Positions 53,565-63,087 of a stretch of DNA of 64,000 bases are shown one piece after another; within the stretch, counting starts at the first letter, position 1, and the number at the start of each line of letters is the position of its first letter. This DNA is from CAZGAH01 sp964523295 (lineage in GTDB: Bacteria; Desulfobacterota; Desulfovibrionia; Desulfovibrionales; Desulfovibrionaceae). The position numbers and the translations under genes were made by a program. The notes beneath the pieces were generated by a model. The model was not told the origin of the DNA and searched no databases. It saw only the letters and a program-made list of their open reading frames with translations. The DNA lies in assembly GCA_964523295.1 (NCBI GenBank), contig CAZGAH010000011.1, positions 1-64,000 on the forward strand, read 5' to 3'.

Positions 53565-54545
53565 TCATTCCGGCGCATCCTCCCCGTAGGAACAGGACGA
53601 GGGCGGCGGCGAGGCCGGCGCAACGTCCTCTTCGCTGCGGAAGACACGCGGAAACGCCGGCAGCAGACGCAGCAGGCAGCCCGGCAGGGGAAAAAGCCGG
53701 TTCAGTTCCGGGACGGCGGCCTCGCCGCGCTGTTCTCGCCGGAGGCTCTTGACCGTCGCCAGAGCGTTGCTGCCGATCGGATCGAACTGCACGGCCGCCG
53801 ACGTCTCGGGTTCGCGCAAGAACTCCGCAGCGACCGCCAGCGTGAGGTCGAGCATTTCCCGACAGTAGTCGTCGTTGCAGAAGCGGCCGGGCACCAGCAG
53901 TGCCCGCGTTTGAGGAAAACGAAGTCTGACCTGGGCCAGCCGGCTGGCCAGGCCGTTCGGGGCCGACAAGGGAAAGCCACGCCGGTACAGCTGTTTTTTG
54001 AGCAGAAACGGCAAGTGCGGGCGTTGCAGCGAGGCCAGGAGCACGGCATCTTCTTCGCGGTGCATGGCCCTGAATACGCCGCGCGCCTGCCCGGGGCTCC
54101 AGTCCACCTCCCAGTCCGCCCGCATTTCCACCAGCACGTGCGACAGCTTGCCGCCGCCGGGCGTGATGCCCAGCATTGCCGGCACGTAATAATTGTGGGC
54201 CACGATATCCGCCGCCAGGTGCGTCAGGTAGCCGTAGGCGTAGGCGGCCAGCAAGGGCGTACGCGACTGGTTCAGCAGGCGAAAGCCCGTGGACCAGTTA
54301 TGGCTGTGCCGGGGAGTGAATGTCGAGCCCTTGCCGATGAAGATGTCCGCCGACAGGCAGCCATAGAGAAAGGCCCCGGGATGCTGCCCCAGCAGCGCCG
54401 CCACGGCTGGACCGAACCGCGCGGCCTCGGCCAGCAGATAATTGCCCGTCGCCAGGTGTACGCCCGGCCCCCAGGCCAGCGCCTCGGCCGCATGCAGCAG
54501 CACGAAAACGATAGCCATAAGCGAGGCGATACAGCCAAAAACCAT
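53565..54545 (-). CDS. Zinc-dependent phospholipase C-like protein
   Basis: A 326-residue protein from ATG 54545 with signal peptide (CIASLMAIVFVLLHAAEALA). The Zn-PLC (PF00882-like) pattern is present: WGPGVHLATGNYLL after the signal (mature Trp and His), HNWSTGFRLL, and AYGYLTHLAADIVAHNYYVP with metal-binding His/Asp. The C-terminal 100 residues are less conserved and cysteine-containing (CNDDYCREM). It would act outside the cytoplasm on phospholipids or related phosphate esters; function is by family. It is convergent with the kinase gene. Confidence 0.82.
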   Translation of the reverse strand: MVFGCIASLMAIVFVLLHAAEALAWGPGVHLATGNYLLAEAARFGPAVAALLGQHPGAFLYGCLSADIFIGKGSTFTPRHSHNWSTGFRLLNQSRTPLLAAYAYGYLTHLAADIVAHNYYVPAMLGITPGGGKLSHVLVEMRADWEVDWSPGQARGVFRAMHREEDAVLLASLQRPHLPFLLKKQLYRRGFPLSAPNGLASRLAQVRLRFPQTRALLVPGRFCNDDYCREMLDLTLAVAAEFLREPETSAAVQFDPIGSNALATVKSLRREQRGEAAVPELNRLFPLPGCLLRLLPAFPRVFRSEEDVAPASPPPSSCSYGEDAPE

Positions 54546-54789
54546 GTCAGCCTTCCTTGTACTGCGTAGAGAATAGGTCTTGCCGGCGCGCTTGTCACGT
54601 GGGCGGCGGCCCGAAAGAACGATTTCCGCATCCAAAGACAAACGATTCTCGTCTTGCCCAAGGGGTATTTTTTTGAAAAAGATGGTGATACGAGCTGAAG
54701 GGCAGTGTGACAACGCCGTAAACCACAGGACGACAGCGGGCAACCGAACGGCGACGCGCCCGGTTTCCCGCGCATCATGAGGTGTGCTC

Positions 54790-55806
54790 ATGGGGCATGA
54801 CGCCGATCCCTTGCAGCATCGGACCAGGCTGCGGCTGGCCCTGCTGTCGGTGACGCTGGCCGCGCTTATCATGGGGGTCAAGTTCGTGGCCTGGACCTTG
54901 ACCGGCTCGGCCGCGATCCTGTCCGATGCGTTGGAGTCGATCATCAACGTCGTTGCCGGCGGGTTCGCCGTGTTCAGCGTGATCACGGCCGCCAAGCCGG
55001 CCGACGAGTCGCATCCCTACGGCCACGGCAAGATCGAATACTTTTCCGCCGGGTTCGAGGGCGCGCTCATCGTCCTGGCCGCCGGGGGCATCATCTGGCA
55101 CGCGGTGCCCAGGCTGGTCAATCCGGCTGAAATACCCTGCCTGGATATCGGGTTGCTGGTCATTCTGGGTGCCAGCGCAGTCAATCTCGGCCTGGGTATA
55201 GCCTTGCTCGTCTTCGGCAGGCGCACCCGCTCGTTGACGCTCGTAGCCGACGGCAAGCACGTGCTCACCGACGTCTATACCTCGCTCGGCGTGCTCCTGG
55301 GCCTGGGGCTGATCCGGCTGACCGGCTGGCTCTGGCTGGACGGCGCGACGGCCATCGTCGTGGCGGTGAATATCCTCTTTTCCGGCTGGGCGCTGATCAA
55401 GGAGTCCTACACCGGGCTGATGCATACGGCCGACCCGGCGCTGCTCGAAGAACTGTGCGAGCTGCTGCGCCGGCACCGCAAGCCGGACTGGATCGACGTA
55501 CACCAGCTTCGGGCCTGGCGCGCCGGCAATCACGTGTTCACCGACTTCCACCTCATCCTGCCGCGGGAATACAATCTGGAGCAGGGGCACACCGAGGTCA
55601 AGGCCATTGAACGGATCATCAAGGAGCACTTCCAGGGGCTGGCCGACGTCTTCATCCACCTGGACCCCTGCATCGAGGAGGAGTGCCGCGGCTGCTCCCG
55701 CTCACCCTGCCTCGAGCGTAACGAGGGCATGGATTTTCAGCATCTCTGGAACCCCAGAACCGTAACGACGCACAAACGCGCCGCCGGCAAACCGCTGCGT
55801 GCGTGA
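54790..55806 (+). CDS. Cation diffusion facilitator (metal exporter)
   Basis: A 338-residue protein; GAGG seven bases before ATG 54790 sets the start (a GTG at 54784 is in frame). Six helices with CDF markers: SDALESIINVVAGGFAVFSV in TM2, HPYGHGKIEYFSAGFEGALI after it, VADGKHVLTDVYTSLGVLLG in TM5 (H-x3-D). The cytoplasmic domain ends with VFIHLDPCIEEECRGCSRSP, a cysteine-rich tail after the usual HLDP, an added possible metal-binding motif. Exports Zn, Fe or Mn-like ions in exchange for protons; specificity not determined. Confidence 0.92.
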   Translation: MGHDADPLQHRTRLRLALLSVTLAALIMGVKFVAWTLTGSAAILSDALESIINVVAGGFAVFSVITAAKPADESHPYGHGKIEYFSAGFEGALIVLAAGGIIWHAVPRLVNPAEIPCLDIGLLVILGASAVNLGLGIALLVFGRRTRSLTLVADGKHVLTDVYTSLGVLLGLGLIRLTGWLWLDGATAIVVAVNILFSGWALIKESYTGLMHTADPALLEELCELLRRHRKPDWIDVHQLRAWRAGNHVFTDFHLILPREYNLEQGHTEVKAIERIIKEHFQGLADVFIHLDPCIEEECRGCSRSPCLERNEGMDFQHLWNPRTVTTHKRAAGKPLRA

Positions 55807-55843
55807 GCACTTACGCTGCACAGTGACGGGCTGAGACAGGCAC

Positions 55844-57571
55844 ATGGATTTCAACGTCAACAACAAACTCCTTTTCGACGCGCAGGACAAGCCCGCCTGG
55901 CCGCTTGCCCTCGTGCTCGGGCTGACGCACGCGACCCTGATCCTGGACGGCATCATCTTTCTGCCGAACATGATCGGCAAATCCACGCAAACACCAGCGG
56001 AGCAGGTTGTCTGGGTCACCTTCGCCACGCTGGTCGTCTCCGGGATGTGCACCCTGATCCAGACGCTACGCGTGCGCTCGATCGGCTGCGGTTTCGTGCT
56101 GTTCATGGGCTCGTACAGCGCTTTTCTGGGCTGCGTGCTCAGCGCCGTGCGCATGGGCGGCGTGGAACTCATGGCGACCATGACGGTATTGAGCGCGCCG
56201 GTGGTGCTGTTCTACGCCTATTTCCTGCGCTTTCTGCGTCACATCATCACCCCGCGGATCGGCGGCGTCATGATCATCCTCGTTGCCCTGAGCCTGATGC
56301 CCATCGCCATCGAGCTGTGGCAGGGAGGGGATCCCGCGGTGCCGGGTTTCGGAAACATGCCGCACTACCTCACCGGCGCGGCGACCCTGGTTCCCCTGCT
56401 CGGGCTCATGCTCTTCGGCAACACCCTGCTCCGGCTCTGGACCCCGCTGCTGGCCATTGCCTCGGGCTGCGCGGCAGCCTGGCTGTTCGGTCTGTTCCAT
56501 TTCAGCCATTTTCATGCCTCGCCCTGGTTCGGCCTGCCGCAGGGCAGCCCGCCAGGGCTCTCGTTCGATCTGCAGCTTGCGCACCTGCCGCTGCTGGCCT
56601 CGTTCGTCATGGCCTCGCTGGTCAGCGCTATGGAAGGCACGGGCAATATCATGCTCCTGCAGCAACTCTCCCAGCGTGACTACCGCAAGGTAGACTACGC
56701 GCGCGTGCAGGGTGGACTGTACGCGGACGGAATGGGCAAACTGCTGGCCGGAATGACCGGAGCCGCGCCCCTGGCCACGTTCTGCGACAACCTGCCCCTG
56801 ATCGAGATGACGCGGGTGGCCTCGCGACGGATCGGCATCGTGGGCGGCGGCCTGCTGATCCTGCTGGCCTTTCTGCCCAAGTTCTCCGGCCTGCTTCTGG
56901 ATCTGCCGCCAGCGGTGATCGGAGGGATTCTGGTCGGGATTTGTGCGGTGCTGTTCTATTCGGGGTTTGGTCTGGTCATGCGCGAGGGTCTGAGCTTTCA
57001 GATGGGACTGGTCCTGGGGGCCTCGCTGTGCGCCGGGCTCATCGCCGAGTCCCGGTCCTTTTTTCCGGAAATCGTTCCCGTCGATCTGGCCCCGATGCTG
57101 CAGAACGGCATAGCCATGGGCGGCTTCACCGCCATTGCGCTCTCGACGCTGCTGCACGTTTTTCCCAAACCGCAGTTGATCCTCCGGCTCAGACCCGACA
57201 GCGAGGGCATGCGCGAACTGCTCGCCCGGCTCCCGGAGGTAAAAGAGCGCTTTCACCTCGGCCAGAATGCCTTCAACTGCCTTCAGCTGGCCTGCGAAGA
57301 AACCATGACGCACCTGATCGAATTCATGGGCGATACGGACAAGCAGTGCCTGTTTCATCTGGTGCGCAAGGAGCATGGGGTGTTTGTCGAGGTCGTCTGC
57401 GGCGAAGAAATCGAAGACGTCGATCAGGTCGTGCGTCCGTTCACCCTGCTGCACGCGGGCGAATCCGAACTCAACAAGCTTGGCCTGCTGCTGCTCGAAA
57501 AGGTCGCCCGGGACATCCAGCACATCCACATCTCAGGCTATGCCTACATCTCGTTTACCATCTGCGTCTGA
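55844..57571 (+). CDS. Nucleobase permease (NCS2) fused to an ATPase-like domain
   Basis: A 575-residue protein. Residues 15-440 are a uracil/xanthine permease-like core with about 12-14 helices (PLALVLGLTHATLILDGIIF; GGLYADGMGKLLAGMTGAAP; LIEMTRVASRRIGIVGGGLL). Residues ~450-575 form a soluble domain like the RsbW/HATPase_c_2 fold (FNCLQLACEETMTHLIEFMG; ELNKLGLLLLEKVARDIQHI), with N-box-like EE-T and a late GLLLL-type G-box. Anti-sigma kinases use this fold; here it may sense or control transport. Lies 37 bases after the CDF gene on the same strand. Confidence 0.85.
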   Translation: MDFNVNNKLLFDAQDKPAWPLALVLGLTHATLILDGIIFLPNMIGKSTQTPAEQVVWVTFATLVVSGMCTLIQTLRVRSIGCGFVLFMGSYSAFLGCVLSAVRMGGVELMATMTVLSAPVVLFYAYFLRFLRHIITPRIGGVMIILVALSLMPIAIELWQGGDPAVPGFGNMPHYLTGAATLVPLLGLMLFGNTLLRLWTPLLAIASGCAAAWLFGLFHFSHFHASPWFGLPQGSPPGLSFDLQLAHLPLLASFVMASLVSAMEGTGNIMLLQQLSQRDYRKVDYARVQGGLYADGMGKLLAGMTGAAPLATFCDNLPLIEMTRVASRRIGIVGGGLLILLAFLPKFSGLLLDLPPAVIGGILVGICAVLFYSGFGLVMREGLSFQMGLVLGASLCAGLIAESRSFFPEIVPVDLAPMLQNGIAMGGFTAIALSTLLHVFPKPQLILRLRPDSEGMRELLARLPEVKERFHLGQNAFNCLQLACEETMTHLIEFMGDTDKQCLFHLVRKEHGVFVEVVCGEEIEDVDQVVRPFTLLHAGESELNKLGLLLLEKVARDIQHIHISGYAYISFTICV

Positions 57572-57620
57572 GCGGGAGTGACCCGGGGCGGAAGGCCTGG
57601 ACGGATCCCTGCGGCAAGGC

Positions 57621-58589
57621 TCAGTCCGGCCGTCGGTTCCATTCGCTCCAGCGCAGGCCGCTGCCCGCGTGCCCTTCCTTCGCGTAGCGGTAGAAGCGCT
57701 GCAGAAACGCGGCCCGGGCCAGCCAGGCATCGCGCTTCCAGCCCGGCTCGTCGGGCGGACGCAGGGCCAGATCGATGCCGCCTATCCGCTGCTGCCGGGC
57801 CACGATGTTCTCGAATGCCGTGTGTCCGGCATGACGGAGCATGTCGACCATGGCCATGAAGGTGGTGGTGCGGCCGTCGCCAGCATGGCAGTGCATGTGC
57901 AGCCAGACCGCGGGATCGAGCCGCTGCCAGACCTCCAGAAAACGGTCCACCTCCTCGTCCGGCGGCGGCAGATGGTCGGGGCAGGCCAGACGCAGATAGC
58001 CGGCGCCGTGACGCAGGACCAGCTCAGCCTCGGTGCAGACGTCCCGCGGAGCGAACGACCGGTACTCCGGGTGCTCGATGCTGCCATCGGGATTCTTGGC
58101 AAAGGACATCGCCACCGGAATCTTCGGCATGGCGAGCAGACCGGCCAGGCGTCGCTCCTCGTCGTCGCGGACTTCGGCGAAGCGCAAACCCCGATTCGCC
58201 CAGTCCTTGTCGGCAAACCAGCTCACCGCCAGCCCGTCGAGAAAGCCGTGCGACTCCTGCCGCAAATCGAGCACCAGCAACGGCGCAGGCAGATGCCGGC
58301 ACAGCGCCGCGAATTGCGCCGCAGTAAACTGCGCGCTGCCGGACAGGCGCAAGTCAGCCATATCCTGGCTGTCAGGGCTGATGCTGTCGCGCGGGCCAAG
58401 AGGAAAGGCCGTGCTGCGGAAATGCCGCGGCAACCCCGGGACGGTCGAACCATCGGGGAGGGTCGGAACGTCGCTGATCAGCGTCAGGGCGGTTTCGGCC
58501 AGGGCCAACCCTCCTGGACCTGGCAGCAGGCAGAGGAACAGAAAGACAGACAGGCAGCAACGGCCTGCTCTGCGCGTGCGTTGCGACAT
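57621..58589 (-). CDS. PTP-like cysteine phytase
   Basis: A 322-residue protein from ATG 58589 with signal peptide (CLSVFLFLCLLPGPGGLALA). The catalytic P-loop HCHAGDGRTTTF matches H-C-x-A-G-x-G-R-T of PTP-like inositol phosphatases. Upstream LLVLDLRQESHGFLDGLAVS and the DV-CTEAELV segment are typical of the family. Length is normal (~310-340). It would remove phosphate from inositol polyphosphates or similar in the periplasm. Convergent with the permease gene. Confidence 0.88.
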   Translation of the reverse strand: MSQRTRRAGRCCLSVFLFLCLLPGPGGLALAETALTLISDVPTLPDGSTVPGLPRHFRSTAFPLGPRDSISPDSQDMADLRLSGSAQFTAAQFAALCRHLPAPLLVLDLRQESHGFLDGLAVSWFADKDWANRGLRFAEVRDDEERRLAGLLAMPKIPVAMSFAKNPDGSIEHPEYRSFAPRDVCTEAELVLRHGAGYLRLACPDHLPPPDEEVDRFLEVWQRLDPAVWLHMHCHAGDGRTTTFMAMVDMLRHAGHTAFENIVARQQRIGGIDLALRPPDEPGWKRDAWLARAAFLQRFYRYAKEGHAGSGLRWSEWNRRPD

Positions 58590-58630
58590 GATCAATCCTG
58601 CGTCGGTTTGCATATCAGCGGTCTGCCCGC

Positions 58631-59041
58631 TCAGGCCACAAGGCCTTGCTTCACCAGAAACGCCCCCATCTTTTTATCCGTGCCGTTGATGTGCGTCACC
58701 AGCCAGCTGCTGAGAAAATTGAGGATGTCCATGGACAAGGAGCATTTTCCACTTTTGCAGTCGCTTTCCACCTGGTTCACCTTCGCGATGAAATCCACAT
58801 GCTCGGCCTTATGCCGTACGAATTCCGGATCGGCATAGCGTTCCATGTAGCGCTCCTCGGTGCTGAAATGCACCTCGGTGTATTGGCGCATGTCGTTGAC
58901 GATGCCCAGCAGTATCGTGCCGTCCGCTTTGTCTTTCATGGCATCGTACAGCGTATTGACCATGTTCACGAGACTCTTGTGCTGTTCGTCGATATCCGGA
59001 ACCTTGACGGAAAGGCTGTCGTTCCATTCGAGCATTGACAT
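58631..59041 (-). CDS. Bacteriohemerythrin
   Basis: A 136-residue protein starting MSMLEWNDSLSVKVPDIDEQ; GGGGGAG upstream favours ATG 59041. All metal ligands appear: H in DIDEQHKSLV, H-x3-E in TEVHFSTEERYM, H-x4-H-like HKAEHVDF, and H-x4-D in THINGTDKKMG. The di-iron four-helix bundle binds O2 and is common in microaerophilic and sulfate-reducing bacteria for oxygen handling. Between the phytase and HD-GYP genes, co-directional with both. Confidence 0.95.
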   Translation of the reverse strand: MSMLEWNDSLSVKVPDIDEQHKSLVNMVNTLYDAMKDKADGTILLGIVNDMRQYTEVHFSTEERYMERYADPEFVRHKAEHVDFIAKVNQVESDCKSGKCSLSMDILNFLSSWLVTHINGTDKKMGAFLVKQGLVA

Positions 59042-59075
59042 GAGCATCTCCCCCCTTATGGTGCATGTTGCAAGG

Positions 59076-62000
59076 TTATCGCGAGGAACTCAGATAACGG
59101 GTGATATCTTCAACATCGAGCTGCGACGGGGTCAGGAACTGCTCTGCGTAGGCCTTGAAAACGCCGTTACGCAGGAAGAGGTCGAAGAGTTCGGGATCGA
59201 TGTGCTGGTCGTTGCGCATGAAGCTCATGATCCGGAGCGCCTCGGAGACCGTTTTGGCCTTTTTGTAGGGCCTGTCGGAGGCGGTCAGGGCCTCGAAGAT
59301 GTCGGCGATGGCCAGGATGCGAGCCTCCACGCAAAGATCCTCCCGGCATTTCTTGAGCGGATACCCGGCGCCGTCGAGGGTTTCGTGATGGGCTATGGCA
59401 ATGTCCGGGACCCTGGCCAGATTTTCCGGAAAGGGAATTTTGCTCAACATTTCCAGACCGCTGAGGGTATGCTCGTTGATCTTGAAGCGTTCTTCCGGTG
59501 TGAGGGTGCCGCGGGCGATGCACAGATTGTAGATTTCGCCGCGGTTGTACTCGTTTTCCGGCGTCGTGAGGGGGTTGCCCCGGGCATCCTTGAGATGAGC
59601 GTACGACTTGCAACGTGGGATGATGTGCTCGGGCTTGTCGGCAAGCAGGGGCTCGGGCGTGGGCAGCCCGGGCTCCGGCGTGTTGCCTTTGCTGCGGAGT
59701 TCGTCGCTGGAAAGCCCCAGCCTGTCGCTGTAGTGGCGCATCCAGGTGCGCGCGCCGATGCGCCTGATCCGCTCCATCGACTCCGCTGCGAGAAATTCGC
59801 CGCCGGCATTGCACTGGGCGATAAAGGCAAAGTCGTCGTCGAGCGCACGGAATTCGTCTTCAAGCTCCTGCTGCAGCGATGCGATATCCGTAGCTCCCTG
59901 GGTCAGCTTCCGGTAAAAGGCGATTTCTGCATCCCGGCGAAGTACCTCGAAACGTGTCCGGATTTCATGGATGCGATTGTAGATGGTTTCCAGCTTGGTG
60001 GCCTTGTCCACGACGTATTCCGGCGTGGTGACCTTGCCGCAGTCATGCAGCCACGAGGCAATCCACAACTGGTGCCAGTCGTCGTCGGACTCCATGCGAA
60101 AGGAGCCCAGCTCACCCTCCGAGCACTCGTGCGCGGCCCTGGCCAGCAGGAAGGCCAGCTCGGGCACCCGGGTACAGTGGCCCGCGGTATACGGGGACTT
60201 GGCATCAATTGACGCGGCGATGACCTGAATGAGCGAATTGAATACCGCGCGCAGGGAATTCACCAGATTCCGATTGTCCAGCGTGATGGCGGCCTGGGCA
60301 GCCAGCGAGCCGATGAAGTCGGCCAGGTCGTGGCCGTTTTCCCCGGCCTCTCGCTCTGCAGGATGGGGATTGAAGAGCTGGATGACGCCAAGTACCTCGC
60401 CACGCCGGGTGACGATGGGAACCGCAATGAGCGCGCGGATGGGATAGTCGGAGGGTTCCTCGGCCAGGCCCGTGGGAAAGAGCGACAGCGGCCCCTCGTT
60501 CAGGGTTACGATGCTCTGCGTGGTAAGGGCCTCGCAGGCGGAGCGCAGCACCGAATCCGGACTGAGAAAGGCCGCAATCTGCGGACGCACCTTGACCCTC
60601 GGGGCGGGATGTGCGGACAGCCCGCCGAGCATCACGTTCGCCTCACCCAGCGAGACCAGCTCTACGGACAGTTCCTCCTCCTCCATAAGATAGAGCACGC
60701 CGCCATCGGCCTGGACCAGTTCCTTGGCGGTCTGAAAGATCAGATCGACCAGCCTGGCCAAATCCTTCTCGGCCGACAGCGCCAGCCCACCCTGAACGAG
60801 CATTTTCAACTTTTCCTGCGTCTGCACCAGGCTCAAGGTCTTGGACTGAATCGTCGCCTTCATGACCTCGCAGGCCTGAGCGAGTTTCTGGACCTCGCGG
60901 ACGCTCGAGCGGACCATGGGGCTCGGCGAAAAATCAAAGGCCTGAATCCGCTCGGCCTCGGACACGAGAGCCTCGACCGGAGCGGATATCCGGCGAGCGA
61001 GGAAGAGACTCAGGGGCGCCAGAAGCACCAGCAATCCGGCCGCGATACCGACGATACGCAGGGCCATGGCCTCCATGGCGGCGGTAAAGTCGCCCAAAGG
61101 CGCGGCCACGACGATGCTCAGTCCGAGGCCATGCTCGTCGGGCATGAGTTGCCGGCAGGCCAGGTAGACCGTGTCCCGTACGTCGAGGAAGAATGGCTTG
61201 CTCAGGGCCTCGGTCCCGTGGGCCTTCACTGTCTGCGATACGCNNNNNNNNNNACCAGCGGATTGTCGGCAGAGTCCGCCGCCGGAAGGCGCAAATCCTC
61301 GCCGATGACCCCTTCCCAGGCCTGGCCGGGGAAGGCGACCAGCCGGTCCTCCTGGTCCAGTATCCATACCGTTCCATGCCCCGCTACCCGCTGTCCGGCG
61401 AGCATGTCGCCCAGCCCGGCCAGGGTGACGTCCGCGCCGAACACCCCGTTGCGATCGGGCAGCACGCGCGCGCAGGTCAGCCCCGGAAGCCGGGAGCTGC
61501 TGAAGACGTAGGGCGGCGTGTACACACTGCGTCCAGACTGTCTGGCCTGCAAATACCACGATCGCGTACGCGGATCATAGGCAACGCTGGCGTCCGTGCG
61601 CGCGCCTCGCTCGGCAAAGTCGTCCCCGAGAAAACGCCACTGCTGCACCCTGGCCCCCTGCTCCGCCAGGATGATGCGCCGCTCGACGTACCCGGTTTCG
61701 GGAGGGGCCTGATACGTTTTCAGGATGTACGCGTTGCCGCGCGGGGCGATGAGCTGGTGGAACTCGCCGTTGTCGTAGCCGAGATAGACGGACATCAGCT
61801 GCGGGTTATCGTCAAGGAGGGCCTTTAACAGCAAACGGTTGTTCTCGAAGTGCGACCGGGAGGACGAATCGGCTCCGCGTCCGAAGGCCTGAACGGCGGT
61901 ATTTGTCAGCGTCGCGATGGAGGACAGGACGGTGTCGATCCGGGCGATGGTTTTGGTCGTTATTTCATTGAAGAGCTTTTCCGCCGAGTCCCGGGCCATG

Positions 62001-62119
62001 GAGCGGTTTTCGTGCCGGACGATGAGCAGCAGCGTCGCGAGAACAAGCGCGGCCGTGCCCAGGACAATGCTGAAGACCAGCGTGGAGAGGGGGAGGCGCA
62101 GACGTGGGCGCAGATGCAT
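59076..62119 (-). CDS. Cache-HAMP-GAF-HD-GYP cyclic-di-GMP phosphodiesterase-like protein (gapped)
   Basis: About 1010 residues. N-terminal helix (LVFSIVLGTAALVLATLLLI), a double-Cache sensor (RSWYLQARQSGRSVYTPPYV), the 10-N gap (61244-61253), second helix, HAMP (RRISAPVEALVSEAERIQAF), GAF (YPIRALIAVPIVTRRGEVLG) and HD-GYP: HCTRVPELAF, WLHDCGKVTTPEYV (HD), AHHETLDGAGYPLKK (HHE..GxGYP). The GYP triad is complete, so c-di-GMP hydrolysis is expected. A loop between HD and GYP is larger than usual (~150 residues). Frames on the gap sides need a real gap of 2 mod 3. Lies 34 bases from the hemerythrin gene; may be co-transcribed. Confidence 0.88.
61244..61253. other. Assembly gap (10 N) inside the HD-GYP gene
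   Basis: Ten Ns in the Cache domain coding region. Real length must be 2 mod 3 to keep one frame. Confidence 0.99.
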
Positions 62120-62317
62120 AACGCGATTCCTTTGGCCAGCCCTACACCACGGCCTCTCAGGCAGAGATGAACGACGTCGATCCCGGCAGCTACCGGATAC
62201 TATGGATAAACCATACCGTAAGGCAGGGGAAAAGGCAATTCATTATGTCGAGAACAGCAATCCGGAGTAGGTGGCCAAGGCGCTCAAGACCCTGGGCGGG
62301 CAATGGCCGATGGACCT

Positions 62318-62740
62318 CTAACGATCTTCGAAACTGAGTACCAGGCGCTTACCCAGCACGGCAACGGCGCGCTCCAGGGTTTTGAGGGAAGGCCAATGCG
62401 ATGGGTCTTCCAGGCGCTTTGCAGCGGGCCATGATGTGCCCAACCCGCGCGCCAGGTCGGCGACGGTCCGCTCCTTGCGCGAAAAATGCACGAGCAACGC
62501 CGCCTGTGTCTTGGCATCTGGAGCGATGCACCAGGCATTCGGCGGGGCTTGGGATGGAATCGGAATGGGATCATCGTCATTGAGCATGAGTCCCAACATG
62601 CCGGAAAGAACCTCTGAGGCGTTGAACAGGCATTCCTCTTCGGTTTTTCCCTGGGTAAAAATGGTGTCGAAATCCAGAAAACGGACAAAAAAGCCGCCGT
62701 TTTCTTCAGGTTCGAACACCGCAGGGTATCTGACGTTCAT
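62318..62740 (-). CDS. hicB: HicB-type antitoxin
   Basis: A 140-residue protein from ATG 62740 (GAGGAG upstream). N-terminal RNase H-like HicB fold (YPAVFEPEENGGFFVRFLDF, TQGKTEEECLFNASEVLSGM), C-terminal helix-turn-helix (RTVADLARGLGTSWPAAKRL, LKTLERAVAVLG). HicB binds the HicA toxin and represses the operon. The upstream HicA gene is only a fragment, in the same frame and without a stop before the HicB ATG. HicB may therefore be an orphan regulator. Confidence 0.88.
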   Translation of the reverse strand: MNVRYPAVFEPEENGGFFVRFLDFDTIFTQGKTEEECLFNASEVLSGMLGLMLNDDDPIPIPSQAPPNAWCIAPDAKTQAALLVHFSRKERTVADLARGLGTSWPAAKRLEDPSHWPSLKTLERAVAVLGKRLVLSFEDR

Positions 62741-62890
62741 GACGAACTCCTCTTTGAGCACAATGCCGGTTTGCCGTTGTATCGCGGCCAGCAAGCCCTT
62801 GCCAGGGTCGGCCGGACCATGCACGGGTTCCGGCACCTTAACGCCATCCTTGACAAGAAAGTGGTGGCTGCCCTTGACTCCGGCCAGCTC
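62741..62890 (-). pseudogene. HicA toxin remnant fused in frame to hicB
   Basis: Fifty codons with the HicA C-terminal half: VKGSHHFLVKDGVKVPEPVH then GPADPGKGLLAAIQRQTGIV, including the catalytic His in GSHHF. The N-terminal ~20 residues are missing; a TGA lies at 62891-62893. No stop separates it from hicB. Only an internal GTG at 62836 could start translation, giving a HicA tail-HicB fusion. Confidence 0.7.
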
Positions 62891-63087
62891 TCAGGGCGAA
62901 CCACAACCGCCGCTGCCCCCCTGTGCTGGCGATTTGCGCGCGTGCGCCTTGTCTGCGATTTTCCACACCGCTCCGATGGTACAAGAAGACGCCGAATGGC
63001 AGACACGACGAGCTGTCCGCTCAGTGAATTCGATTCGTCCTCAGGTTCCAGAACCATCGGCTCCAATCCGGGTCGCGGCGGCAGACG

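Noticed and set aside
62200..62322. Short plus-strand reading MDKPYRKAGEKAIHYVE...
   Set aside because: Interrupted by a stop and without family match; possibly a decayed fragment but not supportable as a gene.
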